A program made the position numbers and the translations under genes. From Amycolatopsis balhimycina FH 1894 (GTDB lineage Bacteria > Actinomycetota > Actinomycetes > Mycobacteriales > Pseudonocardiaceae): a DNA stretch of 64,000 nucleotides. Under the pieces are notes generated by a model, which was not told the origin of the DNA, searched no databases, and was given only the letters and a program-made list of their open reading frames with translations. Of the stretch, positions 43,831 to 51,841 are shown one piece after another; within the stretch, counting starts at the first letter, position 1, and the number at the start of each line of letters is the position of its first letter. The DNA is taken from assembly GCF_000384295.1 (NCBI RefSeq), contig NZ_KB913037.1, forward strand, positions 6,759,533 through 6,823,532, in the 5' to 3' direction.

Positions 43831-44856
43831 CTACTCGGGCAGGCCGACGCGCCGTTCCCCGCTGCGCAGCTGCTGCAGCACGACCGCGATCACCAGCAGG
43901 GCGCCGTGGGCGACGTTCTGCCAGAACGGGTTGATGCCCAGCCCGGACATGCCGTTGTCGAGCACGCCCAGGATGATCACCGCGAGCACGGTCGAAATGA
44001 TCGATCCGCGGCCGCCCTTGAGCATCGTGCCGCCGAGCGCGGCGCCGGTGACCGCCTGCAGCTCCAGGCCCTCGGAGCCGGACGTCGGCTGGCCGGAGCC
44101 GGTGCGGGCGGTGATCAGCACGCCCGCGATCGCCGCGACCACACCGACCAGCGCGTACACGCCGATGATGTACCGGTTGATGTTGATGCCGGCCAGCCGC
44201 GCGGCGGTGTCGTTGCCGCCGATGGCGTAGACGTTGCGGCCGATGTCGGTGTACTTGAGCAGGAAGTGCAGCAGTGCCGCGACGATCAGGAATACCCACA
44301 CCAGCGACGGCAGGCCCGCGATCGCGCCCTTGGCCAGGAAGATGAACAAGTCGTCGCCGCCGGTGTAGCCCTGCGCCTTGCCGTCGGAGATGACCTGCGC
44401 GATGCCCTTGTAGGTGGCGAGCATGGCCAGCGTCGCGACCACCGGGTTGACCCGGCCGAAAATGATGATCATGCCGTTGACCAGGCCGCACAGGATGCCG
44501 ACGCCGACCGCGGCGAGGATGCCCACCTCGGCGTTGCCGGTCGAGGTGAACACCATCGCCGAGATGACCGAGGCGAGCCCGGCCATCGAGCCGACCGAGA
44601 TGTCCAGCGCGCCCAGGATGATCACCAGGGTCTGGACCAGGGCCAGCAGCCCCATGATGGTGATCGCGCTGCCGATGAGCAGCAGGTTGTTGGTGCGGAA
44701 GAAGTTCTCGTTCAGCACGCTCAGCAGGATGACGAGCGCGATGAGCGTGATGATCAGGCTGGAGTTCTGCACGCCGATGCCGGTCAGCACGCGGCGCGCG
44801 GCCGACGGCTGGGGCGGCGCGGCGGGGGCCGAAGTTTCCTTGGTGGGGGTACTCAT
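43831..44856 (-). CDS. sugar ABC transporter permease (RbsC type)
   Basis: A 341-residue permease with about ten membrane helices, of the ribose/rhamnose/xylose type: ALDISVGSMAGLASVISAMV and YAIGGNDTAARLAGININRYIIGVYAL are family blocks. It should pair as a homodimer with the double-domain ATPase. A 26-codon ORF fills the gap between the ATPase and this gene. The SD GAGGTCGGCGC lies inside that small ORF. Confidence 0.94.
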   Translation of the reverse strand: MSTPTKETSAPAAPPQPSAARRVLTGIGVQNSSLIITLIALVILLSVLNENFFRTNNLLLIGSAITIMGLLALVQTLVIILGALDISVGSMAGLASVISAMVFTSTGNAEVGILAAVGVGILCGLVNGMIIIFGRVNPVVATLAMLATYKGIAQVISDGKAQGYTGGDDLFIFLAKGAIAGLPSLVWVFLIVAALLHFLLKYTDIGRNVYAIGGNDTAARLAGININRYIIGVYALVGVVAAIAGVLITARTGSGQPTSGSEGLELQAVTGAALGGTMLKGGRGSIISTVLAVIILGVLDNGMSGLGINPFWQNVAHGALLVIAVVLQQLRSGERRVGLPE

Positions 44857-44933
44857 GCGCCGACCTCGCTGACGCTCGGTGCGGCCTGAGCGGCAAGCGC
44901 TGTGTTGAATGATTCGTTCGCAAGCTCACTCAT
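44853..44933 (-). CDS. 26-codon ORF bridging ATPase and permease genes
   Basis: The ATG overlaps the ATPase stop (ATGA, 44930-44933) and the TGA overlaps the permease ATG (ATGA, 44853-44856), so the 26-residue peptide (MSELANESFNTALAAQAAPS, then VSEVGA) exactly fills the gap in frame with neither neighbour. The DNA at both junctions is nearly the same (GAGATCGGCGCATGAGT and GAGGTCGGCGCATGAGT), suggesting a small duplication. It may serve as a coupling leader or be a former permease N-terminus. No known family. Confidence 0.5.
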   Translation of the reverse strand: MSELANESFNTALAAQAAPSVSEVGA

Positions 44934-46468
44934 GCGCCGATCTCCTGGGCTTCTTCCACGGCTGGTTCGGTTTCGGGGATGGCGAGGGTCAGCACGGCTT
45001 CCTCGGTCGCTTCCTCGCGGCCGAGCTCGCCCGCGAGACGTCCCGCCCGCATCACGAGGATGCGGTCGGCCAGCGTCAGCACCTCGGGCAGGTCGGAGGA
45101 GATGACCAGCAGCGCGATGCCCTCGGCGGCGAGGCCGTCGATGATCCGGTAGATCTCGGCCTTCGCGCCGACGTCGACCCCGCGCGTCGGCTCGTCGAGG
45201 ATCAGCAGTTTCGGCCGCCGCGCGAGCCAGCGGGCGAGGACGGCCTTCTGCTGGTTGCCGCCGGACAGCTTGCGGACTTCCTGTTCCATGGACGGCGTCC
45301 GCACGCGAAGCTCGCGTACGTACTCCTCGACGAGCGCGCGTTCCTTCGCGCGCTTCACGACGCGGAAGCGGCGAAGCCGGTCCAGCACCGAGATGGAGAT
45401 GTTGTCGCGGACGGACCGCTGCATGAGCAGCGCGTCCGTCTTGCGCTCTTCGGGCGCGAAGCCGATGCCCGCCTTCACGGCGTCGCCGGGGTTGTGCGCG
45501 CGCAGCCGTTTGCCGTCGAGTTCGACCGTGCCCGACCGGATCGGCAGGTCGCCGACGATCGCGCGGGCCAACTCCGAACGTCCGGCGCCGACCAGCCCGG
45601 CCAGGCAGACGACCTCGCCCGCGCGGACCTGCAGCGAGATGCCGGTGACGTCGTCGGTCGTGACGTCGGCCAGCTTCAGGACGACTTCGCCGGTGTCCTG
45701 AGTGGTGCGGCGTTCCAGCGCCGAGAGGTCACGGCCGATCATCATCCGCACCAGGCCGGGCTCGTCGGTCTCCGCGACCTGCTGGACGCCGACGAGCTTG
45801 CCGTCGCGCAGCACGGCGACGCGGTCCGCGAGCTGGAAGATCTCCTTCATCCGGTGCGAGACGTAGACGACCGCGACGCCGCTGTCGCGCAGCCGCCCGA
45901 TCAGCCGGAACAACGCCTCCACCTCGTGCTCCGACAGCGACGACGTCGGTTCGTCGAACGCGATCACGCGCGGTGGCGTGGCCGCGGTGAGCACGCGCAG
46001 GATCTCGACGAGCTGACGCTGTGCGGCGGACAGCGCGGCGCCGAGCGTCGCCGGGTTGAGCACGCCTTCGAAGCCGTACTCGACGAGCGCGTCGTGCGTG
46101 GCCTTCATGAGCGTGCGGCGGTTGAAGACGCGCGCCTTCGCGGGGAGTTCTCCGACGAAGACGTTCTCCGCCACCGAAACGTGCGGGATGATCTCGGGTT
46201 CCTGATAGATCACGCGCACCCCGGCGGCCATCGCCGCGCGCGGGGTGTCGAAGGTGACTTCGGTGCCGTCCAGGAGGAGCCGGCCGTCGTCGGGGCCCTG
46301 GTCGCCGGACAGCACGCGCAGGAGCGTCGACTTGCCGGCGCCGTTCTCGCCCATCAGAGCCAGGACTTCGCCGGAGCGGAACTCCAGCGAGACGTCGTCG
46401 AGGGCGGTGACGCCGGAGAAGCGCTTGCCGATGCCCTCGACGGCCAGCGCGGGAGGAGAGCCGGACAT
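44930..46468 (-). CDS. sugar ABC transporter ATP-binding protein (two NBDs)
   Basis: A 512-residue double-ATPase of the RbsA/MglA type. N-domain: Walker A GENGAGKST, Walker B VIAFDEPTSSLS, switch VSHRMKE; its signature is degenerate (LSAAQRQL). C-domain: degenerate Walker A GLVGAGRSE, full signature LSGGNQQK, Walker B LLILDEPTRGVD, no switch histidine. This split of good and poor motifs is normal for the family. ATG at 46468 follows AAGGGA; the longer frame runs into the hairpin after the binding-protein gene. Confidence 0.94.
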   Translation of the reverse strand: MSGSPPALAVEGIGKRFSGVTALDDVSLEFRSGEVLALMGENGAGKSTLLRVLSGDQGPDDGRLLLDGTEVTFDTPRAAMAAGVRVIYQEPEIIPHVSVAENVFVGELPAKARVFNRRTLMKATHDALVEYGFEGVLNPATLGAALSAAQRQLVEILRVLTAATPPRVIAFDEPTSSLSEHEVEALFRLIGRLRDSGVAVVYVSHRMKEIFQLADRVAVLRDGKLVGVQQVAETDEPGLVRMMIGRDLSALERRTTQDTGEVVLKLADVTTDDVTGISLQVRAGEVVCLAGLVGAGRSELARAIVGDLPIRSGTVELDGKRLRAHNPGDAVKAGIGFAPEERKTDALLMQRSVRDNISISVLDRLRRFRVVKRAKERALVEEYVRELRVRTPSMEQEVRKLSGGNQQKAVLARWLARRPKLLILDEPTRGVDVGAKAEIYRIIDGLAAEGIALLVISSDLPEVLTLADRILVMRAGRLAGELGREEATEEAVLTLAIPETEPAVEEAQEIGA

Positions 46469-46493
46469 GGTGTCCCTTCCGTACGGCGGCGGA

Positions 46494-46521
46494 ACCGGCA
46501 CTTTCACGGGAAAGTGCCGGT
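46494..46521. terminator. intercistronic hairpin between binding-protein and ATPase genes
   Basis: A perfect 12-bp stem (ACCGGCACTTTC/GAAAGTGCCGGT) with loop ACGG sits 15 bp after the binding-protein stop and 26 bp before the ATPase start. In ABC operons such hairpins often cause partial termination or protect the upstream mRNA, giving more binding protein than transporter. Confidence 0.75.
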
Positions 46522-46535
46522 CCCGGGAGTTGCGG

Positions 46536-47564
46536 TCAGGTGCAGTTGACGCCGGCCTGCTTGTAGTTGTCCTTGTTGACGATCGTGGTCTTGGCGATCG
46601 TCTCCGCGGGCAGTGCCTTGCCGTTCTTCACCTTGTCGACGAGCACTTGGATGGCCGAGCGGCCGACCTCGGCGCCGGAGATGTAGAGCGCGGCCTTGTT
46701 GCCGGTGTCCTTGCCCGCCGCCCAGTCCTTGCAGGTGAGGTAGGCGCCGAGCCCGACGCCGATGATGTTGTTCGCCTGCACGCCGGAGTTGGCCAGCGCG
46801 GTCACGACGCCGGTCTCGTTCTCGTCGTTGCAGCCCCAGACGACCCAGTGCTTCACGCCCGGGTTGGAGCCGATCACCGCGCCGGAGCGGTTCTGCGCGT
46901 CGACGGGGGAGTTGTCGGTGCCGACGTTGATCACCTGGACGTCCGCGCCGGCGGCCTTCGAGAACGCGCTCTTCGAGGCGTTGACGCGGTCGGTGCAGAC
47001 GGTCAGATCCTGCTTGTAGGCGCTGATGATCTTCGTGTCGGCGGCGGTCCAGTTCGCGGCCTTGAACAGCTTCCCGGCCTCGGTGCCGACCGAGTCGCCC
47101 ATCTGGCTGCCGTTGAAGCCGACGAACGGCGCCTTCGCGCCCGTGCCGTCCTTGATGACGTCGTCGGAGGCGATCAGCGGGATGCCGGCGCTCTTGGCCT
47201 TGTCGATCACCTGCGGGCCGATGGCCTGGTCCGGGACGACGATCGCGACGCCGTTGGCGCCTTGGGCGACCGCGGCGTCCAGTTCGGTGATCGCCTTGTT
47301 GGCGTCCTGGCCGAGGTTGACGACCTTCAGCTCGACGCCGAGCTCCTTCGCCTTCTCCTGCGCGCCCTGCGCCTGCTCGACGAAGTACTGCTGGTCACCC
47401 TGTTTCTGCAGGTAGTACAGGGTGATCTTGCCGTTCGACGGCGCCTGCTGCTGGGGCGCAGATGTATCAGTCTTGCCCGAGGAGCAGGAGGCCATCAGGA
47501 CACCGGAAATCAAACAACAACCAACAACGCTCCAGGTGCGGAACCTGTGCGGGTATGTGGACAT
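46536..47564 (-). CDS. sugar ABC substrate-binding lipoprotein
   Basis: A 342-residue periplasmic-binding-protein type I lipoprotein; lipobox MASC with cysteine near residue 27. The binding fold shows ITLYYLQKQGDQQYFVEQAQGAQEKAKELG, VAIVVPDQAIGPQVIDKAKSAGIPLIASDD and WGCNDENETGVVTALANSGV, which recalls arabinose- or galactose-binding proteins. First gene of the uptake operon; the regulatory site is 58 bp upstream. Confidence 0.93.
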   Translation of the reverse strand: MSTYPHRFRTWSVVGCCLISGVLMASCSSGKTDTSAPQQQAPSNGKITLYYLQKQGDQQYFVEQAQGAQEKAKELGVELKVVNLGQDANKAITELDAAVAQGANGVAIVVPDQAIGPQVIDKAKSAGIPLIASDDVIKDGTGAKAPFVGFNGSQMGDSVGTEAGKLFKAANWTAADTKIISAYKQDLTVCTDRVNASKSAFSKAAGADVQVINVGTDNSPVDAQNRSGAVIGSNPGVKHWVVWGCNDENETGVVTALANSGVQANNIIGVGLGAYLTCKDWAAGKDTGNKAALYISGAEVGRSAIQVLVDKVKNGKALPAETIAKTTIVNKDNYKQAGVNCT

Positions 47565-47908
47565 CGAGTGCTCCCATGGGGGCCGAGGTCGGGTGGTGCG
47601 GGTCGGGTACCGCGAAGTGACTCGTATTACAAAACACCCATTCGTGGAGCGTCAAGGCGCGGTGGCCCGGCAGTTAGCGGAGCGAGACCTACTCTCCGTG
47701 ACATCGTAGGTACGGAGACGTCGTCAATTATCGTATTTTTCCGTCGCTGTCCTGCGTGTTGACCGGTTTTGTCCAGTGGGAATGTTCTGATCGGTGTTGT
47801 CGACTGTGGTGCGATTGGTCGATCGGGTCTTGTCGATCAGCGGGACGGGTGTCCTTGCCGGATTCGTCCGGCTGGCAGGATGGCCGGACCACGTCAGGAG
47901 GGGGTCCG
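47565..47908. other. 344-bp divergent intergenic region
   Basis: It separates the leftward sugar ABC operon from the rightward CapA-like gene. It contains the FadR-type site at 47622-47632, an inverted repeat CTCCGT-N12-ACGGAG (about 47694-47717), and an AT-rich patch (TCAATTATCGTATTTTTCC, about 47724-47742) that is a likely promoter zone. No gene was found. Confidence 0.55.
47622..47632. promoter_or_regulatory. FadR/GntR-type operator TNGTNNNACNA
   Basis: TCGTATTACAA (TTGTAATACGA on the other strand) matches the FadR-subfamily GntR consensus TNGTNNNACNA at every fixed position. It lies 58 bp upstream of the first gene of the sugar ABC operon, whose fourth full-length gene encodes a FadR/FCD regulator. 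Confidence 0.8.
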
Positions 47909-49045
47909 ATGACGAAGCACCGCGTCGCCGCGCTCGCCGGCGTCGCCGTCCTGGCGGCCGCCTGCAGCAGCCCGCCGCAGCAAGGTCCCGCGCCGACGCC
48001 GTTCCCGGAGACGGCGGAGTCGTCGTCCGCCGCGGCGCCCGACGCGCCCGACGGGTCCTTCAGCGTCGTTGCCACCGGCGACGTCCTGATCCACCCGGCG
48101 CTCACCGAGCAGGCCGAGGCCGACGGCCACGGGAAGATCGACTACCGGCCGCTGCTGGCCGGGATCAAGCCGCTGATCTCCGGCGCCGACCTGGGGATCT
48201 GCCACCTCGAGACGCCGCTGGCGCCGGAAGGCGGGCCCTACAGCGGGTATCCGTCGTTCAGCGCGCCGCCGGAGATCGCCGACGCGATCAAGGACACCGG
48301 CTACGACACCTGCTCGACGTCGTCCAACCACACCATCGACCAGGGCGCCGACGGGGTGAAGCGGACCCTGGACAAGCTCGACGACGCCGGCGTCAAGCAC
48401 ACCGGCTCGGCGCGGTCGGCCGCCGAGGCCGCGAAGCCGCTGATCCTCGACGTCCACGGCGTCAAGGTCGCGCAGGTGTCGTATGCCTTCGGCTTCAACG
48501 GGATCAAGGTGCCGGCCGGGAAACCGTGGCTGGCCAACCAGATCGACGTCGACGACGTCCTCGCCGCGGCTCGCAAGGCTCGTGAAGCCGGGGCGCAGGT
48601 AGTCATCGCGAGCCTGCACTGGGGCGTCGAGTACCAGCACGACCCGACGGCGGAACAGCGGTCGCAGGCCAAGAAACTCCTGGCGTCGGACGACATCGAC
48701 CTGATCGTCGGCCACCACGCGCACGTGGTCCAGCCGTTCGAGAAGATCGGCGAAAAGTGGGTGGCCTACGGCCTCGGCAACAGCGTCGCCCGTCACTCCG
48801 ACCCCCGCGGCGACACGGAGGAAGGCGCGGCGGCCCGTTTCCGCTTCGTCCGCGACGGCGACCGCTGGAAAGTCGACAAAGCCGAGTACATCCCGACCCT
48901 GATCAAGCTCGACGCCCCGATCCGTCTGATCGACTTGTCGACATCCCCGAAGTCCGCCCAGGTCACCAAGGCCCTCCAGGACACGGACAAGAACATCCTG
49001 AGCCTCGGCGCGGACAAAACCGGCCTCACCCGCCCCGGCAAGTAA
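47909..49045 (+). CDS. CapA-family (PgsA-like) metallophosphatase lipoprotein
   Basis: A 378-residue lipoprotein (lipobox LAAAC, Cys near 19) with a CapA/PgsA domain: FSVVATGDVLIH, LGICHLETPL, STSSNHTIDQGADGV, VIASLHWGVEYQ and IVGHHAHVVQPFEKI give the metal-binding Asp, Glu/Asn and His residues of a calcineurin-like phosphatase. The family is named for poly-gamma-glutamate synthesis, but lone genes without capBC, as here, have an unknown role. ATG at 47909 follows AGGAGGGG; the longer frame upstream has no signal sequence. Confidence 0.92.
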   Translation: MTKHRVAALAGVAVLAAACSSPPQQGPAPTPFPETAESSSAAAPDAPDGSFSVVATGDVLIHPALTEQAEADGHGKIDYRPLLAGIKPLISGADLGICHLETPLAPEGGPYSGYPSFSAPPEIADAIKDTGYDTCSTSSNHTIDQGADGVKRTLDKLDDAGVKHTGSARSAAEAAKPLILDVHGVKVAQVSYAFGFNGIKVPAGKPWLANQIDVDDVLAAARKAREAGAQVVIASLHWGVEYQHDPTAEQRSQAKKLLASDDIDLIVGHHAHVVQPFEKIGEKWVAYGLGNSVARHSDPRGDTEEGAAARFRFVRDGDRWKVDKAEYIPTLIKLDAPIRLIDLSTSPKSAQVTKALQDTDKNILSLGADKTGLTRPGK

Positions 49046-49055
49046 CCCGTAACTG

Positions 49056-49204
49056 GCGTGATTGAGCGGTCAACACGCGTGATCAGGGAGTCGACACGCG
49101 TGATTGAAGGGTCGACACGGCGACACCGAGCCTGCCGCAGTGTGTCGACCCTCCAATCACGCGAGTTGGCGTTCTGATCACGCGAGTTGGCGCTTCCGTC
49201 ACGG
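49056..49204. repeat. six copies of a 21-bp repeat, three direct and three inverted
   Basis: Three head-to-tail units start at 49056, 49077 and 49098 (pattern GCGTGAT-N7-GTCGACAC, with CAACAC in the first), then a 23-bp centre, then three inverted units at 49142-49162, 49163-49183 and 49184-49204, the last two more diverged (GAGTTGGCG-type ends). The array can fold into one long hairpin between the convergent CapA-like and polyprenyl synthase genes and may end transcription from both. Confidence 0.85.
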
Positions 49205-49207
49205 GGT

Positions 49208-50215
49208 TCAGTGGGTGCGGGTGGTGATCAGGCGGGCCAAGGCCGCCAGTTCGGCGGCCGCGCGGGGGACCGGGTTCGCCGCGGTGAGGTCGCGCAGTGC
49301 CTTGGCCAGTAACGCTTCCGCCTGGGCTTGGCTCCATTGACGTCCGCCCGCGGCTTCCACGAGCGAGGCCGCGCGGGCCAGCGACGCTTCGTCGAGAGGC
49401 TCGCGCCGGGCGTAGAGCGCGGCCAGGTCCGCGCCCGCGTCCGTGCCCGAACTCAGCGCCGTCACCACCGGCAGGGACTTCTTGCGGTTCTGCAGGTCCG
49501 AGTACACCGGCTTGCCGGTGACGGCCGGGTCTCCCCAGATGCCGAGCAGGTCGTCGATGTGCTGGAACGCCAGCCCGACCGCTCGCCCGAACGCGCCGAA
49601 CCGGTCGTCACCGGCCGCCCCGAGCGTGCACGCCGCGCCCAGCAGCGCGGCCGTCTTGCCCTCCGCCATCCGCACGCACTCGCCGGGGGTGACGTCGTCG
49701 CGCTGCTCGAAGTCCAGGTCCGCGGCCTGTCCCTCGAGCAGGGCCAGCACCGCGGACGACAGCAGCCGCGTGTTCGGCGCCCCGCCCGGCGCCAGCACCT
49801 CGAACGCCAGGCTCAGCAACGCGTCCCCGGCGAGCACCGCCGGCCCGGTGCCGAACACCGTCCACGCCGTCGCGCGGTGCCGCCGGGTCGTGTCGCCGTC
49901 CATGACGTCGTCGTGCAGCAACGAGAAGTTGTGCACCAGCTCGACCGCGACGGCGGCCGGGACGGCGTCCGCGGCGTCACCGCCCGCGGCTTCCGCGCAC
50001 AACAGCACCAGGGCCGGCCGCAACGCCTTGCCGCCGCCGCCCGGCGACGGCCGCCCGTGGGTGTCCGCCCAGCCGAAGTGGTAGGCGGCGATCCGCCGCA
50101 TCGCCTCGGGCAGCCGCTCGGCGGCGGTGCGCAGCGCCGGGTCGACCAACCCGCGGCTCCAGGCGAGGACGTCGGCGAGGGGCCGGGCCGCGGTGCGCGC
50201 GTTCATGGTCGTCAT
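49208..50215 (-). CDS. polyprenyl diphosphate synthase in an encapsulin operon
   Basis: A 335-residue trans-isoprenyl diphosphate synthase. The first Asp-rich motif is [10 protein letters not shown] (D102, D103, D106) with the downstream RR; the second is [18 protein letters not shown] near residue 61-67 binds the allylic diphosphate. Product length (C10, C15 or C20) cannot be read with certainty. Its ATG overlaps the stop of the second encapsulin gene (ATGA), so it is co-translated with a shell and is the likely cargo. The N-terminus ahead of the core is only about 15-20 residues, shorter than the disordered loading tails known for other family 2 cargoes. Confidence 0.93.
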   Translation of the reverse strand: MTTMNARTAARPLADVLAWSRGLVDPALRTAAERLPEAMRRIAAYHFGWADTHGRPSPGGGGKALRPALVLLCAEAAGGDAADAVPAAVAVELVHNFSLLHDDVMDGDTTRRHRATAWTVFGTGPAVLAGDALLSLAFEVLAPGGAPNTRLLSSAVLALLEGQAADLDFEQRDDVTPGECVRMAEGKTAALLGAACTLGAAGDDRFGAFGRAVGLAFQHIDDLLGIWGDPAVTGKPVYSDLQNRKKSLPVVTALSSGTDAGADLAALYARREPLDEASLARAASLVEAAGGRQWSQAQAEALLAKALRDLTAANPVPRAAAELAALARLITTRTH

Positions 50216-51600
50216 GAGCGGCCGATCTCGACGTCGTCGAGCACCCCGAGCGCGTCCGGGACGAGGACGGCGGCGGAGTGGTACGCGCTGACCAGGTACG
50301 AGGTCACCGCGCGTTCGTCGGTGCCCATGAAGCGGACGTTCAGCCCGGGCTGGTACTCGTCGGGCAGCGCTTTCGGGCGCAGGCCGATCACCCCGGCGTC
50401 GTCTTCGCCGGTCCGCATGGCGAGGATCGACGTCGTCCCCGCCGCGCTGACGGGGATCTTGTCGCACGGCAGGATCGGCACCCCGCGCCAGGCGGCGACG
50501 CGTTTGCCGTCCAGGACGGTGGGGGCGGGGTACACGCCCCGGGCGGTGCACTCCCGGCCGAACGCCGCGATGGCCCGCGGGTGGGCGAGGAAGAACCGCG
50601 TCTTGCGGCGGCGGCTGAGCAGGTCGTCCAGGTCGAGCGGGGACGGCGGGCCGGTGCGGGTGGTGAGCCGGTGCTTGAGGTCGGCGTTGTGCAGCAGCCC
50701 GAACTCGGTGTTGTTCACCAGCTCGTGTTCCTGCCGTTCCCGCAGTGCTTCCACGGTCAGCCGCAGCTGCTGTTCGAGCTGGTTCATCGGCTGGTTGTAG
50801 AGGTCGGTGACGCGGTTGTGCACCCGCAGCACGGTCTGCGCCACGGCCAGGTCGTACTCGCGCGGCGACGGGTCGTAGTCGACGTAGGTGCCCGGCAGGA
50901 GCGGCTCCCCGTCGTGCCCGGCGGCCAGGTCGACGCTCGCCTCGCCGGCCTTGTTCGCCGGTTTCCGCGGCCGTGTAAGCGCTTCCGCGACGTGGGTGCG
51001 AAGCGCTTCGGACCGGCCGTTGAGACGTGCGTACGCCGCGGCGGGCAGCACCAGCGCGACGACGCGGGTGGCGGCCCGGGCGGTGAACGCCCAGGTGCCG
51101 GTGTCGTGGCCGAGGAGTTCCTCGCCGAAGTGGTCGCCGTCGGTGGCGGTGCCGAGGTGGACCTCGTCGCCGTACTCGCCGGTGCCGTGACGGGTCACCT
51201 TGCCGTGGGCGATGAGCACCAGCGTGTCCACGGGCGTGCCCTCGGTGAAGAGCGTCGCGCCGGGTTCGTATTCGCGTTGTTCGAAGGCGCCGGCCAACGC
51301 GCTCAGCGCCTGTTCGTCGCCGAATCCGCGGAGCAGGGCGAGTTCGGTGAGTTCGGCGGGCACGACCTGCACGCGGGCGCCGGTGTTGTAGAAGCTCACC
51401 TTGCCGTCGCCCACGGTATAGGTCAGGCGCCGGTTGACCCGGTAGCTGCCGGCGGGGACGTCGACCCAGGGCAGCTGGGACAGCAGCCAGCGGGTGGTGA
51501 TGCCGCGCATCTGCGGCAGTGACTTGGTCGTCGTGGTGAGGGTCCGTGCCGCTCTCACGCTCAGCGACAGCTGCACGGATGTTTCTTCGGTGACTGTCAA
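50212..51600 (-). CDS. family 2B encapsulin shell protein, second copy
   Basis: A 462-residue protein of the family 2B encapsulin type (formerly 'cyclic nucleotide-binding, EshA-like'). N-terminal arm and HK97-type parts (residues 1-85 and about 215-462, with [100 protein letters not shown]) enclose a cyclic-nucleotide-binding-like insert (about 85-210). The insert has [16 protein letters not shown] but lacks the arginine that binds the cAMP phosphate. TTG at 51600 is taken as start because LTVTE lines up with VTVTD of the first copy. It is coupled to the polyprenyl synthase. Confidence 0.92.
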   Translation of the reverse strand: MTVTEETSVQLSLSVRAARTLTTTTKSLPQMRGITTRWLLSQLPWVDVPAGSYRVNRRLTYTVGDGKVSFYNTGARVQVVPAELTELALLRGFGDEQALSALAGAFEQREYEPGATLFTEGTPVDTLVLIAHGKVTRHGTGEYGDEVHLGTATDGDHFGEELLGHDTGTWAFTARAATRVVALVLPAAAYARLNGRSEALRTHVAEALTRPRKPANKAGEASVDLAAGHDGEPLLPGTYVDYDPSPREYDLAVAQTVLRVHNRVTDLYNQPMNQLEQQLRLTVEALRERQEHELVNNTEFGLLHNADLKHRLTTRTGPPSPLDLDDLLSRRRKTRFFLAHPRAIAAFGRECTARGVYPAPTVLDGKRVAAWRGVPILPCDKIPVSAAGTTSILAMRTGEDDAGVIGLRPKALPDEYQPGLNVRFMGTDERAVTSYLVSAYHSAAVLVPDALGVLDDVEIGRS

Positions 51601-51736
51601 GGATTCACGCGCCGATCGGGTTCGGGTGCTTCGGGAGGACGGGTGCCCGCGGGCCTCGGCACGACCCGGGCGGCGGCCGTGCCGAGCCCGGTCGGCCCGA
51701 AGGCGGACGCGGGTAATCCACCTGCAGTTCGGGGGT

Positions 51737-51783
51737 CCGGGGGCAGGGCCCCCGGCGCGGGGTGTGGGGGCTCGGCCCCCACA
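51737..51783. terminator. two adjacent GC-rich hairpins between the encapsulin genes
   Basis: Stem 1: CCGGGGGC-AGG-GCCCCCGG (51737-51755). Stem 2: TGTGGGGGC-TCG-GCCCCCACA (51763-51783). Both are perfect. They lie about 60-105 bp beyond the stop of the first shell gene (leftward transcription) and before the second, so they may reduce read-through and set different shell amounts. Confidence 0.75.
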
Positions 51784-51841
51784 GGACACAGCGGGCGGCC
51801 GGGCGCGTCCGGCTTGCGGGGCGGGGTGGCGGGCTCGGGCA

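Noticed and set aside
49056..49204. Possible CRISPR array
   Set aside because: Units abut without spacers and the second half is inverted; there are no cas genes.
49083..49337. Small frame encoding TRVI-type repeats
   Set aside because: It is the translation of the 21-bp DNA repeat array plus the end of the polyprenyl synthase gene; no start signal.
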